A stretch of DNA of 64,000 nt from VYFG01 sp965248685. Its GTDB lineage: Bacteria > Pseudomonadota > Gammaproteobacteria > Arenicellales > Poriferihabitantaceae. The stretch is from positions 1-64,000 of the forward strand of contig CBDFKC010000004.1 of NCBI GenBank assembly GCA_965248685.1, written 5' to 3'. The notes under the pieces are model-generated. The model worked only from the letters and a program-made list of their open reading frames with translations. It was not told the origin of the DNA and searched no databases. A program made the translations under genes and the position numbers. Positions 41,200 to 48,737 of the stretch are shown one piece after another. Position 1 is the first letter of the stretch; every line of letters begins with the position of its first letter.

Positions 41200-42357
41200 T
41201 TATTTGTCCTGCTCGACCAACAGGCGCGCCAGGTAACGGGTAAACTCGTATACGTTTCGTTCCAGATGGCTCATTGGGCCCTGCCGCGCGAGGTCTGAAG
41301 CGGTGGCATGATACAGGTCCTCTACGGTTGGGCGGTCTTCGGAATTAACTTTTTCAAGAAGATTTCGAATGCGAGCAATATGTTGTTCCCGGTCTGGCGA
41401 TGATGCCAATATCTCTTCAGGAATCGAAGCGCTCCATTTTATCCGCACCCGCCCAACGCCCTGGGGCATGATGGACAGATACCAAAGTAGATCCGGCTGC
41501 AGCTGGAATACGTGAGACGGGAATAAACCCGCCAAAATTACCCGGGAACGATATTCTTTGGTTACCCAGGTGTTTGCCTTATCCGCTGCTGACCAGGCTT
41601 TAGTAGGGTCCCGGTTAATATGATGGTAGGTGAAATGATTGTTGCCGGCAAAAAACGTTGAGTTGTCTTCTGAGCACCCGTGTTGGCTAAACGATTCTTT
41701 GTGGACACTATGAATGTGGTAGCCGTCCATAAAATTCTCGAATAAACACTTCCAGTTGGTATCCCAAACTTCTTCATTTTGAATAATTGGAACATAATCT
41801 GCCATACGATATTGGCCCACAACTTCATGCAACTCACACAGTCGTTCCGTAACCGGGTTGATGTCAGGGTTAAGAGTCACATAGATAAAACCTTCCCAAA
41901 TTTCGATTCGAATGGGCGTGAGCCGGTAATCGGACTTGTCAAATCGCTTGTTCTGCTCCATGTACGATGTGCCAATTAGCTGACCGTCCAGCGCATAGGT
42001 CCAGGAATGATAAGGACAAACAATCCTGCTCGATTGCCCGGTGCCAGAAAGCAATTTGGCGCATCGATGGGCGCATACATTGGCAAACGCTAAAACCGAG
42101 TTATCCTTTTGCCGAATCGCGAATACCGGTTGGTCGATAATGTCGAAAGTGATGTATTCGCCTGGATTGGGAATATCTGCAGTCCTTCCAATACAATTCC
42201 ATTCCTGTTTGAAAATTCTGTCGACCTCAAGCTGCAAAATATCCTGGTCATGGTAGAGTCGTGGAGGCAGGGTTCTTGCGCTGGAAAAGTCTAGGGCTGC
42301 AGTAGCAATTAATTCGTCGAGTGCAGCGGTTTCGGTGACAGTGTTCGCGTTATTCAT
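41200..42357 (-). CDS. Rieske non-heme iron oxygenase, large subunit
   Basis: A 385-residue Rieske oxygenase. Cluster ligands are Cys95, His97, Cys114 and His117 (VCAHR and CPYHSW); the iron site is ENFMDGYHIHSVH with His214, His219 and the standard bridging Asp211. In this it differs from the other Rieske protein of the window, which has Glu at that position. No beta subunit or reductase is adjacent. It lies just upstream, same strand, of the HcnABC-like remnant locus, which suggests an earlier shared pathway of N-methyl or amine oxidation. Confidence 0.88.
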   Translation of the reverse strand: MNNANTVTETAALDELIATAALDFSSARTLPPRLYHDQDILQLEVDRIFKQEWNCIGRTADIPNPGEYITFDIIDQPVFAIRQKDNSVLAFANVCAHRCAKLLSGTGQSSRIVCPYHSWTYALDGQLIGTSYMEQNKRFDKSDYRLTPIRIEIWEGFIYVTLNPDINPVTERLCELHEVVGQYRMADYVPIIQNEEVWDTNWKCLFENFMDGYHIHSVHKESFSQHGCSEDNSTFFAGNNHFTYHHINRDPTKAWSAADKANTWVTKEYRSRVILAGLFPSHVFQLQPDLLWYLSIMPQGVGRVRIKWSASIPEEILASSPDREQHIARIRNLLEKVNSEDRPTVEDLYHATASDLARQGPMSHLERNVYEFTRYLARLLVEQDK

Positions 42358-42588
42358 TTGCTTTTCAAGTCGGCGTAGGTGATAGGATTTAAAATGACCG
42401 ATTAATTCTAATCTAACTGGTGGTTGATGGTAACAATGGTAAAGACGAGAAATATTCTGGGCAAGGAGACTTCATAAGCACCTGTAGGCAAAATATGCTG
42501 GAGATCCAATTACAATCCCAAATCTTGATCAACGGAGGATATTGATAGCATGAATACAACCCCCATGAAAACCCCTGGCGTCTTTATG

Positions 42589-42627
42589 GATCGGGGTCTA
42601 TAGATTGGGGTCGGTGTAGAAATTATT
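42589..42627. repeat. GGGGTCGGTGTAGAAATT repeat overlapping a stop codon
   Basis: A half-copy GATCGGGGTC (42589-42598) is followed by GATTGGGGTCGGTGTAGAAA and TTATT (42603-42627). The TTA at 42623-42625 is, on the minus strand, the TAA stop of the class V aminotransferase gene, so the repeat supplies the end of that gene. A 17-codon frame with a ribosome site (42550-42603) on the plus strand also runs into it. Confidence 0.75.
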
Positions 42628-43813
42628 CGATGGCAAGGATTTCTTGTAGGGCGGTAACGAAAATTTCGATTTCCTGTTCGGTGTTGAAGTAGTGCGTTGA
42701 TGCGCGGACCACGCTCTTTATATTCCTTTGTTGAAATGACACCAGGGATCCTGAACCATCTGATACGCTGACATTGATGTTGCGTTTTTTCATCTCGGAT
42801 TTAATCTGGGAGGCATCCATCTGGGTTGTCCTGAATGTCACAATGCCGCATTGGACTTGTCCCTGATCGGTTATCTCTATACCGTCAATATTTTTGAGTT
42901 TCGAACGTATCGATTGCGCCAGGGAAAAAATGCGATCTCGGATTGCTTCCAGCCCCCAGTCCATGGCGTAATCGATTGCGACACCGAGGGCGGCTTTCCC
43001 GGCGAAGTACTGTTCCCAGTTTTCATATCTCTGGGCGCTATCCACCAGTTGGTATTTCCCTGGAGAAATCAGGTTTGCGGCATGCTGATCGAGTAAAGGC
43101 GGTACCACTTGATCCATGATCGACTCTCGTACATACAGAAATCCGGTGGCACGGGGTCCACGTAGGAATTTTCTGCCGGTAGCGCTTAGCATATCGCAAC
43201 CAATAGCCTCGACGTCCAGAGGGATTTGTCCGACGCCCTGACAGGCGTCCAATAGATACAAAATACCGGCATCTTTTGCTATTTTCCCCACTTCTTCCGC
43301 CGGATTAACCAATCCGCCGCCGGTGGGAATTTGACTAATGGAAATAAGCTTTACTCGCTCATCAATCATTTCCTTAAGTGCCCCGACATCGATCTGACCA
43401 TGTTTATCATCGGGCACAAATACCACTTCCGCGCCCAAGCGCTTAGCCTGCTGGTTATAGGCGATAACGTTGCTGCCATATTCCGACATCGTCGTGAGGA
43501 TTCGATCTCCGGGCTTAAACGACAAGCCATAAAACGCCATGTCCCAGGCCCGGGTTGCATTTTCTGCATAGGCAATTTCCGAGGCATTGCAATTAAGCAG
43601 TCGCGCGGTTGCCTGATAAAAATTATCTAACGCAGAGGCTTCTCGTTCTACTGACTCGTATCCCCCGATAGATTCTTCCAATTTCAGAAATTCGTGGAGA
43701 TAGTCCGCCACCGGCGCAGGCATCAATGAAGATCCGGCGTTATTTAGGTGGATAATACTTTCACAGGCCCGGGTTTCTGCCCGAGCGCGATCGATATCAA
43801 ATACTTTTGTCAT
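42623..43813 (-). CDS. Class V aminotransferase-fold PLP enzyme
   Basis: A 396-residue enzyme from the ATG at 43813 (the open frame continues upstream without family similarity, overlapping the divergent gene). IIHLNNAGSSLMPAPVADYL is the family start, LDACQGVGQIPLDV carries the PLP-pairing Asp, and ATGRKFLRGPRATGFLYV holds the Schiff-base Lys. The group includes cysteine desulfurases, kynureninases and isopenicillin N epimerase-like enzymes; sequence alone does not choose. An arylformamidase-like hydrolase is divergent from it, which would fit a kynurenine-type aromatic substrate, but this is inference. Confidence 0.87.
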   Translation of the reverse strand: MTKVFDIDRARAETRACESIIHLNNAGSSLMPAPVADYLHEFLKLEESIGGYESVEREASALDNFYQATARLLNCNASEIAYAENATRAWDMAFYGLSFKPGDRILTTMSEYGSNVIAYNQQAKRLGAEVVFVPDDKHGQIDVGALKEMIDERVKLISISQIPTGGGLVNPAEEVGKIAKDAGILYLLDACQGVGQIPLDVEAIGCDMLSATGRKFLRGPRATGFLYVRESIMDQVVPPLLDQHAANLISPGKYQLVDSAQRYENWEQYFAGKAALGVAIDYAMDWGLEAIRDRIFSLAQSIRSKLKNIDGIEITDQGQVQCGIVTFRTTQMDASQIKSEMKKRNINVSVSDGSGSLVSFQQRNIKSVVRASTHYFNTEQEIEIFVTALQEILAIE

Positions 43814-43847
43814 ATGGTTGTTTCTTCGGTTAGAAATGGATAGATAT

Positions 43848-43902
43848 GGGGGCAGTATACTTAACTTGACTCGGTACTCAATAAGATAGGTATAGTGTCC
43901 CC
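43848..43902. repeat. Inverted-repeat element in a divergent promoter, CAGTATACTT family
   Basis: GGGGGCAGTATACTTAAC (43848 onward) and, inverted, AAGATAGGTATAGTGTCCCC (to 43902) form a pair around a 15-base centre. It occupies the gap between the class V aminotransferase-fold gene and the hydrolase gene, so it may affect transcription of both. Confidence 0.65.
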
Positions 43903-43953
43903 TTAATGGTCCCCGCCGATAGCGTGGCCAGAACCCGAAAAAACAGGTGAACA

Positions 43954-44820
43954 ATGACAATTTTATACAAAGGGATGGACGCAGCAACTCTGGAAGCGGA
44001 ATACAACCTGAGGGACCGGCGCGGCGATGACTTCGATGATTTGGTGCAGACCTGGCTGGCGCGAAGTGCGAACCACCGTGACATTTCTGGTGCCAGAGTC
44101 GATCTCGCATATGGTGACGGAGAGCGGGAAAAACTGGATTGGTTTTCAAGCGGAGATGCTGGGGGACCGATGTTGATGTATATCCATGGGGGCTACTGGC
44201 AGCGCGGGGACAAAAGTATGTACAGTTTTGTTACCGAAGCTTTTATCAAGCACGGTGTGTCGGTAGCGGTTATGAATTACGACCTCACGCCCTCGGTCCG
44301 CATGGGACAAATTCCCGGGCAAATTCAAAAGGCCGTTGCATGGGTTTGGCACAATGCCGATGACCTCGGCTTCTCCCGGGATAAATTGTTTATCACAGGA
44401 CACTCGGCAGGGGGGCACCTTACCTCAAGGATGATGGCCACTGATTGGCCTGGGGTCGATTCCCGCTTGCCACGGGACCTGGTCCGCGCAGGGATTCCGA
44501 TTTCGGGGTTATATGAACTGGAGCCACTGGTACACACCACCCTGAACGCAGGGCCACAAATGGATGTCGCGGAAGCGCAGGCTGAGAGTCCTTGTAATAT
44601 TCCCCCAGTTACTAATGCGCCACAGTTGGTAGTGGTTGGTGGTGGTGAGACCGCTGAATTTCTACGGCAATCTGATGACTATGCTGATCAGTACCGGACA
44701 GCCGAGCGAGCAATGGATCGTTACGATGTGCCGAATGACGATCACTTCGATGAACTTGAACGGCTGGCGGAGGATGACAGCGTATTCTTTGAAAAGTGTA
44801 TGCAGTTGGTTACAGTCTGA
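43954..44820 (+). CDS. Alpha/beta hydrolase, arylformamidase-like
   Basis: A 288-residue alpha/beta hydrolase. MLMYIHGGYWQRGDKS (about 72-87) is the oxyanion-hole motif H-G-G-Y-W typical of kynurenine formamidase and carbohydrate-esterase-like groups; ITGHSAGGHLTSRM carries the nucleophile Ser; a late NDDHFDELERL gives the catalytic His. The divergent neighbour is a class V aminotransferase-fold enzyme. Formamide or ester cleavage on an aromatic amine is plausible but unproven. An NTF2-like gene follows 53 bp downstream. Confidence 0.85.
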   Translation: MTILYKGMDAATLEAEYNLRDRRGDDFDDLVQTWLARSANHRDISGARVDLAYGDGEREKLDWFSSGDAGGPMLMYIHGGYWQRGDKSMYSFVTEAFIKHGVSVAVMNYDLTPSVRMGQIPGQIQKAVAWVWHNADDLGFSRDKLFITGHSAGGHLTSRMMATDWPGVDSRLPRDLVRAGIPISGLYELEPLVHTTLNAGPQMDVAEAQAESPCNIPPVTNAPQLVVVGGGETAEFLRQSDDYADQYRTAERAMDRYDVPNDDHFDELERLAEDDSVFFEKCMQLVTV

Positions 44821-44873
44821 TCCCGGGAAATAACTGACAAATCTAAGTTTCAACTAAAACAGGTAATCCAATT

Positions 44874-45263
44874 ATGAGCGATCGACGACAGGAACTTCTG
44901 AACATGACGGATAAATTTGTTGACGCGTTTAACCGAATGAGTTTGGATGATGTAGTGGCCACATTTGCCGAGGATGGGATATATGAAGATTCCACCGGCG
45001 GACGGCATGTTGGTCATGACGCCATCAGAGCAGCTTTTACGCCGCTGATTGGTGGCGCCAAGGGATTAATTCGATTTGACGGAGAAGATGTTTTTGTCGA
45101 AGCAGATAGTGGCAAGGTGCTAGCGAGTTGGCGATTAAACCTGGATAACGATGGCAACGTATCGGTGATACGCGGATTGGATGTGCTTCAATTCAGGGGA
45201 GATAAGCTGATCAAGAAAATGGCCTATATGAAAGTTGACAAGCCGCATATCGAGCCGAGTTAA
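44874..45263 (+). CDS. SnoaL/NTF2-like domain protein
   Basis: A 129-residue single NTF2-fold protein: KFVDAFNRMSLDDVVATFAE (start of the cone), EDGIYEDSTGGRHVGHDAIR and VIRGLDVLQFRGDKLIKKMA. Acts as a small enzyme (isomerase, dehydratase, cyclase) or ligand-binding protein; no catalytic residue set can be assigned. Likely cotranscribed with the hydrolase before it. Confidence 0.8.
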   Translation: MSDRRQELLNMTDKFVDAFNRMSLDDVVATFAEDGIYEDSTGGRHVGHDAIRAAFTPLIGGAKGLIRFDGEDVFVEADSGKVLASWRLNLDNDGNVSVIRGLDVLQFRGDKLIKKMAYMKVDKPHIEPS

Positions 45264-45331
45264 ATTGTCGGTTTTGGTCAATCTCGATTTAATCGCGATG
45301 GTAAAGCAGGTTTAACGTCGGTGCGTATTAG

Positions 45332-45517
45332 GTAATTCCGACCGTCGTGGCGTTGTTTCCGGAGGAATTGCTTTCATGGCCGCCGCATTCATAGGTAGAT
45401 CGTGTATATAACGTCATGCAATGGACCGAAATGCCAAGAGGAGGTCATATTGCGGCGCTGGAAGAACCGGAGTTGTTAATCTAGGATATACGAATCTTTG
45501 CCCGAGGTCTGCGGTGA
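45332..45517 (+). pseudogene. C-terminal remnant of an epoxide-hydrolase-like gene with two internal stops
   Basis: One frame reads VIPTVVALFPEELLSWPPHS, stop, VDRVYNVMQWTEMPRGGHIA then ALEEPELLI, stop, DIRIFARGLR and a final stop at 45515-45517. This matches the end of alpha/beta-fold epoxide hydrolases, where a P-x-G-V-A-x-F-P-x-E strand leads to the W-x-x-x-P-x-G-G-H-F catalytic His block. Two in-frame TAG codons and no upstream domain mark it as decay. The rest of the 392-bp gap around it has no gene. Confidence 0.75.
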
Positions 45518-45655
45518 CTTTATTCGGTCAAGAGCACCCGTGGTAATCTCCATATTATGCAGAGGTTTCCCAGGTAGAGTATTATTCCCGTTATGTATCA
45601 AGGAACGTATGTTAATCCTGTGCATTATTAATAAACTTTATATGAGGATGTAGTT

Positions 45656-46225
45656 ATGTCACAACAAACGGTAAAAGAAGCAGTACTCGCAACGGTTGAT
45701 GCCATACAGAGTAACCCGGCGATGGCCAAGGTTAAATATTCGGCAGAGACCCAGTGGGAAGAAGATATGCGTTGCAGTGGCAAGGTACGTGAATTCGAAA
45801 CCATGACAATCGATGAGCCCGCAGCTTTTGGCGGCGGCGACAGTGCGGTTAGTCCAGCGGACGTTTTGCTGGTGGCGCTGGGTACCTGCCAGGAGATAAT
45901 GTACGTTGCGCTGGCATCTACCATGGACATCCCGCTGGATGAAGTGAAGGTCGAGGTAAAGGGTGACCTTGATTTGCGCGGTCTGGCTGGCATGGATCCG
46001 GAGATTCCTCCTGGCTTGCTCGAAATGAGTTATGCGGTAAAAATTAAAAGTCCAGCGGCGGTTGAAGATCTCAAACGTCTCGCTGATGTGGTGGAAAATC
46101 AATGCCCGTTGCTAGATACGATTACCCGAAGCGTTAAAGTTACTGGCAAAGTAAATTTCAATGACAGTGTGGACTATGTTGCAGCAGGCAGTTACATCGA
46201 TCAGAAAATGAAGAATTCCGCCTAG
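45656..46225 (+). CDS. OsmC-family peroxiredoxin-like protein
   Basis: A 189-residue OsmC/Ohr-fold protein. The two family cysteines are seen in LVALGTCQEIMYVALAS and VVENQCPLLDTI, placed as in OsmC, where they reduce organic hydroperoxides. SAETQWEEDMRCSGKVREFE and the GLLEMSYAVKIKSPA strand complete the fold. Alone in its transcription unit, 72 bp before the MocA-like gene. Confidence 0.85.
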   Translation: MSQQTVKEAVLATVDAIQSNPAMAKVKYSAETQWEEDMRCSGKVREFETMTIDEPAAFGGGDSAVSPADVLLVALGTCQEIMYVALASTMDIPLDEVKVEVKGDLDLRGLAGMDPEIPPGLLEMSYAVKIKSPAAVEDLKRLADVVENQCPLLDTITRSVKVTGKVNFNDSVDYVAAGSYIDQKMKNSA

Positions 46226-46297
46226 GGTAAACTCTAAATAAAGCTATCTACAGGGACGTAGAATAGCAGTACGCGGTATAAATATAGCAATGCCAAA

Positions 46298-46933
46298 TTG
46301 ACTGAATGTTTGCGTATTGGCGGAATAATCCTCGCAGCAGGAAGCTCCTCAAGAATGGGTGGAACAAACAAGTTGTTGGCGTGTTTGGAGCAAAAGCCAA
46401 TATTACATCAGGTTCTAGATTCCGCCGTGGCAAGCAAGATTGCGCAATGTATTGTTGTGACTGGTTTTGACGCGGAATCCATTGAGCAGTCTGTATCGCC
46501 CTATAACCTCAGCACTACCCGAAACCCAGAATATAAAAAAGGCATGAGTGGGTCGCTGAAGAAGGGAATTGAAGCACTAAGTGACAAAACAGATGGGATA
46601 ATTGTTTTGCTCGGCGATATGCCCCATGTAGATGACAGGGTTATAGATCGACTTATAGATGAATTCTCTGCTACATCAAAACAAGAAATTTTTATCCCTG
46701 TTTATAAGGGGAAACGGGGCAATCCGGTACTTTGGTCACAAAGGTTCTTTGCCCCCCTAAGTCAATTAACCGGGGATATTGGAGGGCGCCAACTAATTCG
46801 AGAAAACCAAGGTTACGTAAAAGAATGTCCGGTACATACCCCGGGGATTCATAGAGATATAGATACTCTTTCCGATTTAGCGGCGTTTCGAAAATGTGCA
46901 ACTGTGCCATCAAGCGATCCTTCACTAAGCTAA
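46298..46933 (+). CDS. MocA-like molybdenum cofactor nucleotidyltransferase family protein
   Basis: A 211-residue NTP-transferase-fold protein starting at a TTG (46298); there is no ATG before the nucleotide-binding loop. IGGIILAAGSSSRMGGTNKL is the GT-A nucleotide-binding motif of MocA/MobA, and IIVLLGDMPHVDDRV holds the metal Asp. MocA-type proteins make the cytosine dinucleotide form of molybdopterin for xanthine-dehydrogenase-like enzymes. The next gene, 14 bp on, encodes XdhC, a maturation partner. No molybdo-hydroxylase genes are in the window. Confidence 0.85.
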   Translation: MTECLRIGGIILAAGSSSRMGGTNKLLACLEQKPILHQVLDSAVASKIAQCIVVTGFDAESIEQSVSPYNLSTTRNPEYKKGMSGSLKKGIEALSDKTDGIIVLLGDMPHVDDRVIDRLIDEFSATSKQEIFIPVYKGKRGNPVLWSQRFFAPLSQLTGDIGGRQLIRENQGYVKECPVHTPGIHRDIDTLSDLAAFRKCATVPSSDPSLS

Positions 46934-46947
46934 TTTCAAGTTCGGGC

Positions 46948-47898
46948 ATGAAAAATAGCGACCTTGAAGTACTTAATACACTAGTTGGCTGGATGGAATC
47001 AGGTCATGGCGTAGATTTAGTTACCCTGGTCAAATGTTGGGGTTCAGCGCCAAGGCCCAATGGGTCAATGGTTGCGATTCGAGACGATGGCATGATCGTG
47101 GGTTCGGTATCGGGAGGCTGTATCGAAAAGGAATTATCTACCCTCCTGCGGAGAAACAATTATTCACAACTGATCCGTCACCAGGTGACTACTGAGCAGG
47201 CTCGGCGATTCGGATTGCCTTGTGGGGGCGAATTAGAGCTGGTCTTCGAGAAGGTCAATACTTCCGGAGAGATAAAAAATATCATATCTGCGTTAGGGCA
47301 ACGTCGCAGACTATGTAGAACCATTGATTTGGCGACCGGCGCAACCGAATTGAGACCGGCTGGCAGGGACCAGGAATTTGGTTTCGATGGTGAACGCGTG
47401 CAAAAAGTATTTGGCCCGTCCTGGCGACTCTTATTAATAGGTGCCGGTGAATTGTCCAGGTTCGTGGCTGAATTTGGTCTCGCCCTCGATTATGAAGTGT
47501 TGGTCTGTGAACCGAGAGAACATTTTGCCGCTTCCTGGAAAGTCGACGGAGCAAGGATAGTTGCTCGGTCACCAGATGATGCGGTTGCGGCACTTTCATC
47601 GGATCCTCGAAGTGGGGTGCTGGCACTAACCCATGACCCGAATTTGGACGACCTGGCATTGGCCGAAGCGTTGGTGTCAGAAGCATTCTATATCGGTGTA
47701 CTTGGTTCCAGGAAAAATAATCTTAAACGACGGCAGCGGCTAACCGAGGTCTTTGATATAAACGCTAAACAACTCGACAGGCTGCACGGTCCCGTTGGCC
47801 TGGATATTGGTAGTCGAAGCGCGGCTGAGATAGCGGTTTCTATTCTCGCGGAAGTCACCGCTGTTCGAAATAATATCAAATTAACTTCGAGTAAATAG
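46948..47898 (+). CDS. XdhC/CoxI-family molybdoenzyme maturation protein
   Basis: A 316-residue protein starting at the ATG at 46948. The N-terminal XdhC/CoxI domain shows DLVTLVKCWGSAPRPNGSMV, VGSVSGGCIEKELS and LPCGGELELVFE; the C-terminal Rossmann domain shows LLLIGAGELSRFVAEFGLAL and GVLGSRKNNLKRRQ. XdhC inserts or sulfurates the molybdenum cofactor of xanthine-dehydrogenase-type enzymes. Forms an operon with the MocA-like gene and the SDR gene (3 bp downstream). Confidence 0.9.
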   Translation: MKNSDLEVLNTLVGWMESGHGVDLVTLVKCWGSAPRPNGSMVAIRDDGMIVGSVSGGCIEKELSTLLRRNNYSQLIRHQVTTEQARRFGLPCGGELELVFEKVNTSGEIKNIISALGQRRRLCRTIDLATGATELRPAGRDQEFGFDGERVQKVFGPSWRLLLIGAGELSRFVAEFGLALDYEVLVCEPREHFAASWKVDGARIVARSPDDAVAALSSDPRSGVLALTHDPNLDDLALAEALVSEAFYIGVLGSRKNNLKRRQRLTEVFDINAKQLDRLHGPVGLDIGSRSAAEIAVSILAEVTAVRNNIKLTSSK

Positions 47899-47901
47899 AA
47901 T

Positions 47902-48639
47902 ATGGGTTACTTTGCTGATAAAAGAGTGTTTACAACATGCGGGGCCAGCGGAATCGGCCGTACCACGACACTAGAATTCGTTAAACAGGGCGCGCAGGTA
48001 GCGGTGTGTGATATCAAATTTAATGAGGAAATTTCTTCATTAGTATCGAGTTCAGGTCAGGGCGTATTTTTGCAGGGAGATATTGCGCTTGAAACCGATG
48101 TGGCTCGAATGGTTGCCGACTCACTAGAACGATTGGGTGGTATTGATATACTGGTCAACTGTGCCGGGATCATTCTGGAAAAACCGCTGTTAGAAACCAC
48201 CTTGGAACAGTTTGAAAGAATAATGGCGGTTAATCTCCGCGGCACCTTTCTCACGGGAAGAGAGGTACTACGAGATATGAATAACAGGCAATCCGGGAGA
48301 GTGATCAATGTGGCCTCTGAGTTAGCCCACCTTGGGCGCAAGGAATTTTCGGTCTATTGCGCGTCAAAGGGTGCAGTGGTCAGTCTGACCAGATCCTGGG
48401 CCAGAGAATTTGCCCCAAATATACTAGTCAACGCGGTTGCGCCGGGGCCGGTCAATACCGGGATGCTGGATATCGAAAACAGGAGTAAAGAGTGGGTGGT
48501 AAATGAAAGCGATATTCCGTTACAAAGAATCGCTGAACCCAGCGAGATTGCGCAAACGATTGTATTTCTAGCGGGACCAGGTGCGACGTTTATCACGGGC
48601 CAGATAGTCGGCGCCAATGGTGGAGCGGCGATGTATTGA
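47902..48639 (+). CDS. Short-chain dehydrogenase/reductase
   Basis: A 245-residue classical SDR. The N-A-G motif (ILVNCAGIILE, Asn near 90), catalytic Ser region NVASELAHLG and Y-x-x-x-K (YCASKGA) are all intact. The cofactor motif reads TCGASGIG: Cys13 replaces the first Gly of T-G-x-x-x-G-I-G. It ends with the family FITGQIVGANGG. The AVCD strand end suggests NAD(H) preference. Follows XdhC by 3 bp, so it is in that operon. Confidence 0.9.
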   Translation: MGYFADKRVFTTCGASGIGRTTTLEFVKQGAQVAVCDIKFNEEISSLVSSSGQGVFLQGDIALETDVARMVADSLERLGGIDILVNCAGIILEKPLLETTLEQFERIMAVNLRGTFLTGREVLRDMNNRQSGRVINVASELAHLGRKEFSVYCASKGAVVSLTRSWAREFAPNILVNAVAPGPVNTGMLDIENRSKEWVVNESDIPLQRIAEPSEIAQTIVFLAGPGATFITGQIVGANGGAAMY

Positions 48640-48647
48640 TCTTTGGC

Positions 48648-48674
48648 AAAAGATCGGGGTTGGTGTAGAAATTA
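48648..48674 (+). repeat. Single copy of the GGGTCGGTGTAGAAATT repeat
   Basis: AAAAGATCGGGGTTGGTGTA followed by GAAATTA lies 8 bp after the SDR stop and before the convergent flavoprotein stop. Orientation matches the copies at 52681 and 62665. Confidence 0.75.
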
Positions 48675-48737
48675 AGTCGATGTTTTGCTCCAGGCATGCG
48701 AGCAACCTGTTCGGATAAAAATTGAATTACCTACAGA

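Noticed and set aside
43814..44149. N-terminal extension of the class V aminotransferase-fold frame
   Set aside because: The extension is antisense to the hydrolase start and promoter gap and has no family match; the normal start is at 43813.
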